A stretch of DNA of 64,000 nucleotides from Muricoccus nepalensis (GTDB lineage Bacteria > Pseudomonadota > Alphaproteobacteria > Acetobacterales > Acetobacteraceae), in assembly GCF_006438825.1 (NCBI RefSeq), contig NZ_RCZP01000007.1, positions 1 to 64,000 of the forward strand, in the 5' to 3' direction. Position numbers and translations under genes: made by a program. The notes beneath the pieces were generated by a model. The model did not search any database and was not told the DNA's origin. It saw nothing but the letters and a program-made list of their open reading frames with translations. Below, one piece after another: positions 18,493 through 27,042 of the stretch (the first letter of the stretch is position 1; each line of letters starts with the position of its first letter).

Positions 18493-19008
18493 TCAGTGGC
18501 GGCCGCCCCGGTGGGAGAACCCACCCCTTGTGCCGCCGAAACGATGGGCGAACGGGCCCCCGTGGCGGGGGCCGGCCCAGCCGCGGAAGCCGTGGCGATA
18601 GCGGTAGGCGACATAGGGGTAGGCGCGCAGCCCCGGGTAGAGCGCCCCGTAGACATAGCCCGGGTAGTAGACGGGATAGCCCGCCACCGGCACGGCATAG
18701 GCCGGGCCAATGATGTTGCCCCGCGCGGCCATGCAACGGAGATAGGCGTCGCCGGCGACCGGCGCCTGGACCGCACCGGCGGCCGGCGCGTGTTCCACCG
18801 CCGGCTGGCTGGGCGGCGGGGCCGCCGCGGGGTCGCTGGCCTGCTGCTGGCAGGCGGCGTCGTCTCCCTGCACGGCCTCGGCCGTCTTCCCCAGGCCCGG
18901 ATAGGCGACGAGCGGCGAGGGGGCCGATTCGGGCGGCGCCAGGCCCGCGCAGGCGGGAAGGGCAAGGGTGCCGAGAAGGAGGACGGTGCGGGGAAGCCGA
19001 CGGATCAT
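18493..19008 (-). CDS. Lipoprotein, Gly/Tyr/His-rich C-terminus
   Basis: 171 residues. N-terminal signal with lipobox L-P-A-C-A at about residue 19, so probably lipid-anchored. A central segment has 'DDAACQQQA' and 'AYLRCMAARGN', a Cys pair seen in small proteobacterial periplasmic proteins. The C-terminal third is rich in Tyr, Pro, Gly and His (YPGYVYGALYPG, then GGPFAHRFGG). No enzyme signature. Divergent from the glycosyltransferase gene at 19231. Confidence 0.75.
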   Translation of the reverse strand: MIRRLPRTVLLLGTLALPACAGLAPPESAPSPLVAYPGLGKTAEAVQGDDAACQQQASDPAAAPPPSQPAVEHAPAAGAVQAPVAGDAYLRCMAARGNIIGPAYAVPVAGYPVYYPGYVYGALYPGLRAYPYVAYRYRHGFRGWAGPRHGGPFAHRFGGTRGGFSHRGGRH

Positions 19009-19230
19009 GGGGCGCGGGCCATTGCGACGAAGGGGATACGGCCGTCCGGCAGCGCGGTCGCCCGGCCGGTGGTCCTTTCCCAGATGGGGCCTGCGCCCGC
19101 CCGTTGCATCCTCGCGGGGGCGGCCGCCACCGAGCCACCGCGCGGGGAGGCGCCCCGGACGAGGTGTTAACCTCTTCGACACCTCCCTCGTGCAGTCTTC
19201 GCGGCGAGCATCGGGCACGGAAAATCCGGC

Positions 19231-20575
19231 ATGGAAAAGCGGCTGATCAACCTTGCGCGCAGCGGCGACCGCCTGGCCCTGTTCAAGGCGCGCAACACCC
19301 ACCTGCCCGACATCCAGCGCGTGCCCGCCATCGACGGCCGCTCGGCGGACCGCAACCTCCTGCAGGCGAGCGGCGTCCTGGCGCCCGGCCTGGCCTATTC
19401 GGACGGCGCGCTGGGCTGCGCGATGTCCCACCTCAACCAGTGGCGCGACGCGGTGCGGCGGGACGTTCCCCTCACCATCGTCGAGGACGACGCCGTGCTC
19501 TGCGCCAACTTCGAGGCGGAGTCCGCCCGCGTCATCGCCCAGCTCCCGCCGGACTGGGAATACATCATGTGGGGCTACAACTTCGACGCGCCGCTCACCT
19601 ACGACCTCGGCGAGGGTCTCTCGCCCTGCACCGCCCTGTTTGACCAGGCGGTCGTGCGCGCGAGCATCCCGGCATTCGGGGGGGGTGGACGTCACCACGC
19701 GCCTCTTCAAGCTCCTGCGCGGCTTCGGGACCGTCTGCTACTCCGTCTCGCCGCGCGGCGCGATGCGGCTGATCGAGTTCTGCCTTCCGCTTCGCCCGAT
19801 GGAGACGCGCCATCCGGCGCTGCCGCACCCGATTCCCAACACCGGCATCGACAACATGCTGGCCCATCTCTGGCCCTCCATGCCGGCCTATGTCGCCGTG
19901 CCGCCCCTCGTGGTGAACGAGAACGACTGGGCGGTGAGCACCATCCGGGGCTCCTCCGCCGCGAAGGCGCCGGCGGCCGATACCTTCCCCGCGGACGCCT
20001 TCCTGACGATCCTGGAGGAGGTCGGCGTCACGGACGAGACCGTGATCGGGCTGCGCGCGTCGCACGACGCGACGCTCGCGACGACCGACCTGCGGCGGGC
20101 GGGCTGGGGCGGCTTCGACATCTCGGCAGCCCCCTCCGCGCTCGCGAAGGCGCTCCGCGACCGCGCCGTGCCGGAGGGCTTCGACCTGCTGCACCTCGGC
20201 ACCCGCGACGGGCACGCCGAGATCCTGTCGGGCGTGCTGCCCGCCTTCCGTCCTCGCGTGGTGGTCCTGCCGGTCGAGCACGCGGTGCGCGCCGCGGACC
20301 TGCACCCCTCCCGACGCGCGGGCGAGCAGGACCGGGCCGACCTCCTTCGCGGGCATCCGCTCTACCCAGGTCTCGCGAGGGAGCTCGGCTACTCGCTGCA
20401 CCTCTGCCCGGAGGCGCCGGACCACGCGCTTCTCCTGCGCGGGGACGTCCACCGTCGCTCGGGCGAGCCCTGGGAGGACCTGTCCATCCCCGCGGCGAAG
20501 TGCCTGCCGGCGGCGGTCGACGCGGCGGCCTGGCTTCCCCAGAGGGCGGGCGACGAGGTGCGGCTCTGGCAATGA
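19231..20575 (+). pseudogene. Glycosyltransferase family 25-like gene, frameshifted in a G run
   Basis: The first part (19231 to about 19684) encodes 'MEKRLINLARSGDRL', 'RVPAIDGRSADR', 'GALGCAMSHLNQWRDAV' and 'LTIVEDDAVL', the pattern of GT25 LPS-type glycosyltransferases (EDD metal site). At the run of seven G (19679-19685) the homologous reading jumps to the next frame ('FGGVDVTTRLFKLL') and continues to the stop at 20575. Removing one G restores a single product of about 447 residues. The downstream half shows normal coding character, so the lesion is recent, a sequencing error, or a slippage site. The unshifted frame runs on into the next gene. Confidence 0.75.
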
Positions 20576-22902
20576 GCGCCTCCTCCACCTCCCCCCGCGC
20601 CGCGGCTCCGCCGGCGTCGAGCCGTACCGAGGGACCCTCCAGCATGCGCCACCCGCCCCGCGAGACGCTGACGGAACTCGCCAACAGCCACGGCTCGGAC
20701 AAGGGCGACCGTGTCCGGGACCGCCACGGCTACACCCGCCTCTACGACCTCCTCTTCGGTCCCCAGCGCGACGCGCCGATCGCGTTCCTCGAAATCGGCC
20801 TCGCCGTGGGCGGCCCGGAGACGGCGGACGGGCGCGTCGAGCGGCGGGTGGCGAGCCCGTCGGTCGCGATGTGGCTGGACTACTTCCCGCAAGCCCGGAT
20901 CTACGGCTTCGACATCTCCGACTTCTCCCACATCCACCACGAGCGCTTCACCTTCGTCCGCGGCGACGCCGGCAGCGCCGACGACCTGCAGCGCCTGGCC
21001 GCCGCGGCGCCGATGCTGGACGTCATCATCGACGACGGCTCCCACGCCTCCTACCACCAGCAGCACTGCCTGAAGCACCTGTGGCCGCGGCTGAAGCCGG
21101 GCGGGCTCTACATCGTCGAGGACCTGCACTGGCAGTCGCCGGTCTTCGAGGCCAGCCTGCCGCGCGTGCCGCTCACGGCCGAGCTGTTCGGGAGCGGCTT
21201 CGAGCGGGGCATCTTCGTCGACACGCCGGTCTTCTCGCGCGACGAGCTCGCCCGCCTGCGCGAGGAGACCTCCGCCTGCTCCGTCTTCCGTGACCTCGCC
21301 GGGCGGGTGAACACCCCCAAGATGCTCGTGCTGCGCAAGCGCCCGGACCTGGGGGCGGGTGCCGCGGCGGCGCAGGCCGGGTCTCTCCCGGTGCCCGCCA
21401 CGGCGGTGCAGGAGGGGGAGGGCGCGCCCCGCCGCGTGCGGTCCTTCGACCTTTTCGACACCCTGATCGCGCGGCGCTGCATCCATCCCCGCGCCGTCTT
21501 CGCCCAGCTCGAGCAGCGCCTCGGCCTGCCCGGCTTCGCCGAGCACCGGGTCGCCGCCGAGGCGAGCGTGGCGGCGGAGGACTACTCGCTCCACGACATC
21601 TACCGCGCCTTGGCCCACCGCCTGCCTGAGGCCGCCGGACGGCTCGAGGAGGCGGAGGGGCTCGAGATCGAGCTCGAACTGGAGAACCTCTTCCCCATCG
21701 CGGAGCACGTGGCCGAGGTCTCGCCGGGCGACATCGTCGTGTCCGACATGTACCTGCCGCAGGAGGTCATCAACGCGCTCGTGCACTCCGTCGCGGGCCT
21801 TCGCGACGTCTCGGTCTTCGTCTCGCCGCACGGCAAGCGGCGGGGCACCGTCTGGGCCACGCTGCAGGACCGCTTCCGCATCGCGGAGCACCTCGGCGAC
21901 AACCCCGACACCGATATCCGCTCCCCCGCCGCCTTCGGGATCCCCGCGCGGCAGACGGCGGTCTCCGTGCCCACGCGCCTCGAGGAGGAGGTGGGGGCGC
22001 TGGGCTTCCCGCGTCTGGCCGAGGGCATGCGGGAGGCGCGGCTGCGCGGCTGGCAGCACGACCCGGTCGAGCGCGAGCTGCAGGTCCTGCAAGCGAACGT
22101 GAACACGCCCATGCTCCTGGCGGCGAGCGTGCTCGTCCTCCGCGCCGCCCGGCAGGCCGGCGTGTCGCAGATCCTGGCCTCGGGGCGTGACTGCTACCTC
22201 TGGCTCCACCTCCTGCGCTTCCTGCAGGACGAGATCGCGCCGGGCGTCCGCACGGAGTACTTCTACACCGGGCGGGTGCCCCGCAGCTTCCCGTCGGCCT
22301 CCTACGCCGCCTATGTCCGCCGGCTCGCCGGGACGGAGCGCTGCTTCGTGCTCGATGTCTGCGGGACCGGCTGGTCGCTGCAGCGCCTTTGCGAGCAGCT
22401 CGGCCTGCCGAACGCGCAGCCGCTGCTGATCCAGAAGATGAAGGACCGCGCCCTTCGGGGCCGCTACGAGGGCTGGGCGCCTACCACTGGCACCACCCCG
22501 GTACTGGCGCTGCTGGACCCCGACCGGTCCTACGACAATGAGCTGGTGGAGCTGGCGAACCCCGCCCCGCACCCGACCGTGCTCGACGTCACCTGGCAGG
22601 ACGGCAAGGACGTGCCAGTCTTCGGGGACATGGCCGCGAGCCCCCGCGCCACGCGGCTGCGGGCGGTGCTGGACGAGGCCTTCCTCCTCTCCACCGCGCC
22701 GCTCCTGTCGCGCGCGATCCTCGACGAGGTGACGGCGGCGCCCTCCGCGCGGCTGGCGGAGGTGCTCGGCCACCTTTACGGCGCCTACGGCCAGTTCGGC
22801 GGCGCCCTTCGCCAGCTCGCGGCCGAGCACCGGGCGGAGGACGCCGCCATCTGCGCCCTGCTGGAGCACAAGGGGCGGAGCTGGATGCCGGCCGCGGCCT
22901 GA
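20572..22902 (+). CDS. Fusion of SAM-dependent methyltransferase and HAD-like hydrolase
   Basis: 777 residues from ATG 20572, which overlaps the previous stop (ATGA); ATG 20644 is an alternative. Domain 1 (about 25-250): 'LANSHGSDKG', 'ARIYGFDISDF', 'LDVIIDDGSHASYHQQ', 'LKPGGLYIVEDLHW', typical of class I methyltransferases of the macrocin-O-methyltransferase/cephalosporin-hydroxylase type. Domain 2 (about 285-777): HAD motif I D293-L-F-D296-T, motif II 'VVSDMYLP' (S391), then 'LASGRDCYLWLH' and 'VLDVCGTGWSL', as in the COG5610-type predicted hydrolases found with glycosyltransferases. Inference: modification of a surface glycan together with the GT25 enzyme. Confidence 0.8.
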   Translation: MSASSTSPRAAAPPASSRTEGPSSMRHPPRETLTELANSHGSDKGDRVRDRHGYTRLYDLLFGPQRDAPIAFLEIGLAVGGPETADGRVERRVASPSVAMWLDYFPQARIYGFDISDFSHIHHERFTFVRGDAGSADDLQRLAAAAPMLDVIIDDGSHASYHQQHCLKHLWPRLKPGGLYIVEDLHWQSPVFEASLPRVPLTAELFGSGFERGIFVDTPVFSRDELARLREETSACSVFRDLAGRVNTPKMLVLRKRPDLGAGAAAAQAGSLPVPATAVQEGEGAPRRVRSFDLFDTLIARRCIHPRAVFAQLEQRLGLPGFAEHRVAAEASVAAEDYSLHDIYRALAHRLPEAAGRLEEAEGLEIELELENLFPIAEHVAEVSPGDIVVSDMYLPQEVINALVHSVAGLRDVSVFVSPHGKRRGTVWATLQDRFRIAEHLGDNPDTDIRSPAAFGIPARQTAVSVPTRLEEEVGALGFPRLAEGMREARLRGWQHDPVERELQVLQANVNTPMLLAASVLVLRAARQAGVSQILASGRDCYLWLHLLRFLQDEIAPGVRTEYFYTGRVPRSFPSASYAAYVRRLAGTERCFVLDVCGTGWSLQRLCEQLGLPNAQPLLIQKMKDRALRGRYEGWAPTTGTTPVLALLDPDRSYDNELVELANPAPHPTVLDVTWQDGKDVPVFGDMAASPRATRLRAVLDEAFLLSTAPLLSRAILDEVTAAPSARLAEVLGHLYGAYGQFGGALRQLAAEHRAEDAAICALLEHKGRSWMPAAA

Positions 22903-22906
22903 CGCC

Positions 22907-22930
22907 GCCCGCCGCCGCGACGCGGCGGGC
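22907..22930. terminator. Bidirectional hairpin between convergent genes
   Basis: Perfect 9-bp stem (22907-22915 with 22922-22930), 6-nt loop, in the 38-base gap between the methyltransferase-HAD gene and metY. No T tract. Confidence 0.5.
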
Positions 22931-22940
22931 GCGCCCGGGC

Positions 22941-24254
22941 CTACTCGGCCGCCAGGGGCCGGGCGACGTCGCCGGAGGCGTCGAGCGCCCGGGAGAGGTC
23001 CTCCAGGATGTCGTCCGGGTGCTCCAGCCCGATCGACAGGCGCACGTAGCCGGGCGAGACGCCGGTCGAGAGCTGGTCCTCGACGGAGAGCTGCGAGTGG
23101 GTGGTGCTGGCGGGGTGGATCGCCAGGCTGCGCGCGTCGCCAATGTTGGCGACGTGGTAGATCATCCGCAGCGCGTCGATGAAGCGGCGTCCGGCCTCCA
23201 GCCCCCCGGCCAGCTCGAAGCCGACGAGGCCGCCATGCCCGCGCGTGAGGTACTTCGCCGTGCGCGCCGCGGCGGCGCCCGCCAGATGCTTCGGGTGGAT
23301 CACGCGGCTCACCTCGGCCCGGCCGGCGAGGAAGTCGGCGACGATCTCGGCGTTGCGGCTGTGCTCGCGCATGCGCAGCGGCAGCGTCTCGATGCCCTGG
23401 AGCGTGAGGAAGGCGTTGAAGGGCGATAGGGCGCCGCCGAGGTCGCGCAGCAGCGTCACCCGCGCTTTCAGGATATAGGCGATCGGCCCCATCGGCTTCG
23501 CGGCCTCCGCCCAGACGGCGCCGTGATAGGAGGGGTCGGGGCGGTGCAGGGCGGGCTGGCGCGCCGGGTGGGCCGCCCAGTCGAAGTTGCCGCCGTCGAC
23601 GATGATGCCCCCGATGCTCGTGCCGTGGCCGCCGAGGAACTTGGTGGTGGAGAGCACCTCCACCGCCGCCCCGTGGTCGAAGGGCCGCACGAGCAGCGGC
23701 GCCGCGGTGTTGTCCATGATGAGCGGGATGCCCAGCGGCCGGCCGAGCGCCGCGACCTCCGCGATCGGGAAGACCTCCAGCTTGGGGTTCGGCAGGGTCT
23801 CGGCGTACCAGGCGCGGGTGCGGTCGTCGGAGGCGCGCAGGAAGGCCTCGGGGTCGGCGGGGTCGACGAAGCGCACCTCGATCCCCTGGTCGCGCAGCGT
23901 GTTGGCGAAGAGGTTCCAGGTGCCGCCGTAGAGGTCGGTCGAGGAGACGATGTTGTCCCCGGCGAGCGCCAGGTTCTGGACCGCCATGGCCGAGGCCGCC
24001 TGCCCCGAGGCGACGGCCAGCGCGCCGACGCCGCCCTCGAGGGCCGCGACGCGCTTCTCCAGCACGTCCGTCGTCGGGTTCATGATGCGCGTGTAGATGT
24101 TGCCCAGCTCCTGCAGCCCGAAGAGGCGCGACGCGTGGGCCGCGTCGTCGAACTGGTAGGAGGTGGTCTGGTAGATCGGCACCGCCACGGACTTGGTGGC
24201 GGGATCGGCCCGCCACCCGGCGTGGAGCGCGAGCGTCTCGGGGTGCTTTGACAT
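22941..24254 (-). CDS. metY: O-acetylhomoserine sulfhydrylase (aminocarboxypropyltransferase)
   Basis: 437 residues of the Cys/Met-metabolism PLP family. 'TLALHAGWRADPATKSVAVPIYQTTSY' begins the protein, 'YTRIMNPTTDVLEKRVAALEGG' follows, and the PLP lysine is K205 in 'STTKFLGGHGTSIGG'. Length and the 'FNAFLTLQGIETLPLRM' signature fit the MetY/homocysteine synthase branch. It makes homocysteine from O-acetylhomoserine and sulfide. AGGAGG precedes ATG 24254 by 5 nt. The long structured leader (24300-24401) may regulate it. Confidence 0.92.
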   Translation of the reverse strand: MSKHPETLALHAGWRADPATKSVAVPIYQTTSYQFDDAAHASRLFGLQELGNIYTRIMNPTTDVLEKRVAALEGGVGALAVASGQAASAMAVQNLALAGDNIVSSTDLYGGTWNLFANTLRDQGIEVRFVDPADPEAFLRASDDRTRAWYAETLPNPKLEVFPIAEVAALGRPLGIPLIMDNTAAPLLVRPFDHGAAVEVLSTTKFLGGHGTSIGGIIVDGGNFDWAAHPARQPALHRPDPSYHGAVWAEAAKPMGPIAYILKARVTLLRDLGGALSPFNAFLTLQGIETLPLRMREHSRNAEIVADFLAGRAEVSRVIHPKHLAGAAAARTAKYLTRGHGGLVGFELAGGLEAGRRFIDALRMIYHVANIGDARSLAIHPASTTHSQLSVEDQLSTGVSPGYVRLSIGLEHPDDILEDLSRALDASGDVARPLAAE

Positions 24255-24299
24255 CGGATCCTCCTGGGGCGGCCGTTCCCCGGCCGGGGGAGCCTTCTA

Positions 24300-24401
24300 C
24301 CGCCCCGGCGGTCGGGGCGGGGCAGCCTTCCGCAGGGAAGCGCCGGCCGCCGGCCGCGTGCAAGGGGGCGGTTCGGCCAACCCGCCCCATCTTTCCCGCG
24401 G
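24300..24401 (-). promoter_or_regulatory. Structured metY leader, possible SAM-II-like pseudoknot
   Basis: On the minus strand, CCGCG (24401-24397) can pair with CGCGG (24358-24354). Between them are GGGAAAGAT, a GC hairpin and TTGCA. A downstream CTTCCC (24340-24335) can pair with the GGGAA of the loop, giving a pseudoknot topology like SAM-II riboswitches, which often precede met genes in alphaproteobacteria. The conserved GCTAAA end of SAM-II is missing. A perfect 8-bp hairpin (24300-24320) follows, before the AGGAGG site. GC-rich sequence could do this by chance. Confidence 0.3.
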
Positions 24402-24431
24402 ACCCCGCTTCCCGGGGAGGAGAGCCGACCG

Positions 24432-25346
24432 ATGAAGCTGATCGCCGTGCTGCTGGCCGCCGTGATCCTGGGCGCCGCCGCCTGGCTCTACGTCCCCGAC
24501 AAGCCGCGGGCGGCGCTCGAGGCCCGCTACGCTGCCTCGCCCGATAGCTTCCGCGAGGTGGCCGGGCTGCGGCTCCACCTGCGCGACACCGGCCCGCGGG
24601 ACGCGCCGGCGGTCATCCTCCTGCACGGCTTCGCCTCCAGCCTGCACACCTGGGAGGACTGGGCGCGGGTGCTCGACCGGGACCACCGCGTCATCCGCCT
24701 CGACCTGCCCGGCTTCGGCCTCACCGGGGCGGACCCGACCGGGGACTACACGGACGAGCGCAGCGCGGCGGTGCTGCTCGCCCTCATGGACGGGCTCGGC
24801 CTGCGGCGGACGAGCCTCGTCGGCAGTTCCATGGGCGGGCGGATCGCTTGGGACTTCGCCGCCCGCCACCCGGACCGCGTGGATCGCCTCGTGCTCATGG
24901 CGCCCGACGGCTTCGCCGGCCCGGGGCGGGAGTACGGCGTGGCCCCGAAGGTGCCGATGCTGGTCCGGCTGCTGCCCTACGTCCTGCCCACGCCGCTGCT
25001 GCGCAAGAGCCTCTCCGCGGCCTACGCGGACCCGGCGGCGATGACGGAGGAGCGGCTCGCGCGCTACCGCGACATGCTGCTGGCGCCCGGCGTCCGGCGG
25101 GCCATCGTCGCGCGCACGGGGCAGGGCGCGCTCGCCGACCCGGTGCCGCTGCTCCGCCGCATCACGGCGCCCACGCTGCTGGTCTGGGGGGAGAAGGACG
25201 CGATGATCCCCGTGGCCAACGCGGCCGACTACCAGCGCGCCCTGCCGGACAGCCGCCTCGTGGTCTTCCCCGGCCTCGGCCACGTGCCGCAGGAGGAGGC
25301 GCCCGACCTCTCCCTCGAGCCGGTCCGCGCCTTCCTCGGCGGGTGA
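24432..25346 (+). CDS. Alpha/beta hydrolase, membrane-anchored
   Basis: 304 residues. An N-terminal hydrophobic segment (about 3-20) is an anchor or uncleaved signal. The alpha/beta-hydrolase fold is shown by the oxyanion 'LLHGFASS', nucleophile S133 in G-S-S-M-G, acid Asp in 'GEKDAMIP' and His in 'FPGLGHVPQEE'. The substrate is unknown; the family includes esterases and C-C hydrolases. GGAGG(A) precedes ATG 24432. Divergent from metY. Confidence 0.85.
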   Translation: MKLIAVLLAAVILGAAAWLYVPDKPRAALEARYAASPDSFREVAGLRLHLRDTGPRDAPAVILLHGFASSLHTWEDWARVLDRDHRVIRLDLPGFGLTGADPTGDYTDERSAAVLLALMDGLGLRRTSLVGSSMGGRIAWDFAARHPDRVDRLVLMAPDGFAGPGREYGVAPKVPMLVRLLPYVLPTPLLRKSLSAAYADPAAMTEERLARYRDMLLAPGVRRAIVARTGQGALADPVPLLRRITAPTLLVWGEKDAMIPVANAADYQRALPDSRLVVFPGLGHVPQEEAPDLSLEPVRAFLGG

Positions 25347-25446
25347 GCGCGCGGCTTGACATGCGGCGGCCGGGGCTGATGAGGTCTCGCCGGAGGATAC
25401 GCAGGTCCCGCGCCCGGCGCCGCAACGCGCCCGAGGAGAGCAACCG

Positions 25447-27030
25447 ATGCCCCGCATCCGCCGCCGCGGCCTGCTCCTGGCCGCGAGCCTGCTTCCTGCC
25501 CTCCACCGCCCCGCCGCCGCAGCCGGGCCGGAGGTGCTGGACCTCGCGGTCGGCGCGCCGCCCACCTCGATGGACCCGCACCTCTACACGCTGACGCCCA
25601 ACTCCGCCCTCGCGCAGCACGTCTTCGACAACCTCGTCCACCGGGACGCGGGGGGACGGCTCGTGCCCGGCCTCGCGGAATCCTGGCGGCTCGTGGACAG
25701 CAGCACCTGGGAGTTCGCGCTGCGGCAGGGCGTCCTCTTCCACAACGGCGCGCCCTTCACCGCGGCCGACGTGGCCTACACGATCGACCACGTGCCGCGC
25801 GTGGTGAACAGCCCCGGCTCCTTCGCCGTCTTCACGAAGGCGATCCAGGAGGTGGAGGTGGTGGACCCGCACCGCATCCGCTTCCGCACCGCGGGCATCT
25901 ACCCGCTGCTCCCGGCGGATCTCTCGCAGATCGCGATCATCTGGCACGGGCTCGGCGAGAACAACCTGACGAGCGACTTCAACAGCGGCCGCGCCGCCAT
26001 CGGCACGGGCCCCTTCCGCCTCCTCGCCTACCGCCACGGCGACCGCGTGGAGCTGGAGCGGAACGACCGCTACTGGGGCGAGGCGCCGGCCTGGGCGCGC
26101 GTGAACTACCGGATCATCCCGAACGACGGCGCGCGCGTGGCGGCGCTGCGGGCGGGGGACGTCGCCTTCATCGACGCCGTGCCGACCGCGGACCTCGTCC
26201 GCCTGCGCGCCGAGCCGCGCGTCACCCTCTCCGAGACGGTGAGCTTCCGCTCCATCTACCTCCGCGCCGACTTCCGCACGGAGACGCCGCTCGTCTCCGG
26301 GCCGAACGGCGAGCCGCTGGCGCGCAACCCGCTGCTCGACCTCCGCGTGCGCCAGGCCCTCTCCATCGCGATCAACCGCGCGGCGATCGCGGAGCGCACC
26401 ATGTCGGGCGCGGCCATCCCCTCGGGCCAGTTCATGCCGCCCGGCGCCTATGGCCACGTCCCCGACCTGCCGCCGCCGCCCCATGACCCGGAGCGGGCGC
26501 GCCGGCTGCTCGCCGAGGCCGGCTACCCCCAGGGCTTCACGATCACGCTGATCGCCTCCCACGACCGCTACGTCAACGACGCGCAGGTGGCGCAGAGCAT
26601 CGGGCAGATGTGGACGCGGATCGGCGTGAGGACGAAGGTGGACGTGATGCCCTTCGCGACCCTCGTGCAGCGGACGACGCGGCTGGACAACTCCATGTCG
26701 CTCGGCGGCTGGGCCAACTCGAACGGGGAGCCCTCCTCGGGCCTGCGCGGGCTGCTCGGCACGCGCGACATGGAGCGGGGCTGGGGCACGGTGAACCGCA
26801 CCTCCTACTCCAACCCCGAGTTCGACGCGGTGCTCGCCCGCGCCATGGGAACCGCCGACGACGAGGCGCGGGAGGCCCTGATGCAGGAGGCGACGCGGAT
26901 CGCCGCGCGCGACGTCGCCTGGATCCCGCTGCACATCCAGAAGAACGTCTGGGCGATGCGCCAGGGCCTGGCGCACACGCCGCGGGCGGACGAGATGACC
27001 CTCGCCCAGGACCTGCGCCCCGCCCGCTGA
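25447..27030 (+). CDS. ABC transporter substrate-binding protein, peptide/nickel family 5
   Basis: 527 residues. Twin-Arg-like or Sec signal (MPRIRRRGLLLAASLLPAL, then AAAA), followed by 'GAPPTSMDPHLY', 'VFDNLVHRDAGGRLVPGLAESWRL' and 'LRQGVLFHNGAPFTAADVAYTI', the standard SBP_bac_5 signature. Binds oligopeptides, opines or similar in the periplasm. No permease or ATPase genes adjoin, so it is an orphan binding protein. GAGGAG lies about 8 nt before ATG 25447. Confidence 0.92.
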   Translation: MPRIRRRGLLLAASLLPALHRPAAAAGPEVLDLAVGAPPTSMDPHLYTLTPNSALAQHVFDNLVHRDAGGRLVPGLAESWRLVDSSTWEFALRQGVLFHNGAPFTAADVAYTIDHVPRVVNSPGSFAVFTKAIQEVEVVDPHRIRFRTAGIYPLLPADLSQIAIIWHGLGENNLTSDFNSGRAAIGTGPFRLLAYRHGDRVELERNDRYWGEAPAWARVNYRIIPNDGARVAALRAGDVAFIDAVPTADLVRLRAEPRVTLSETVSFRSIYLRADFRTETPLVSGPNGEPLARNPLLDLRVRQALSIAINRAAIAERTMSGAAIPSGQFMPPGAYGHVPDLPPPPHDPERARRLLAEAGYPQGFTITLIASHDRYVNDAQVAQSIGQMWTRIGVRTKVDVMPFATLVQRTTRLDNSMSLGGWANSNGEPSSGLRGLLGTRDMERGWGTVNRTSYSNPEFDAVLARAMGTADDEAREALMQEATRIAARDVAWIPLHIQKNVWAMRQGLAHTPRADEMTLAQDLRPAR

Positions 27031-27042
27031 GGGCGGCCGCCC

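Noticed and set aside
19231-22902. Single 1223-residue product joining GT25 start and methyltransferase-HAD
   Set aside because: The middle part (about 19690-20570) reads as Arg/Ala/Gly noise in this frame while the +1 frame there has real coding character; the join is an artefact of the frameshift.
20389-24390. 1333-codon minus-strand frame across metY and the methyltransferase-HAD gene
   Set aside because: Out of frame with metY and low-complexity; metY is in another frame with all its motifs.
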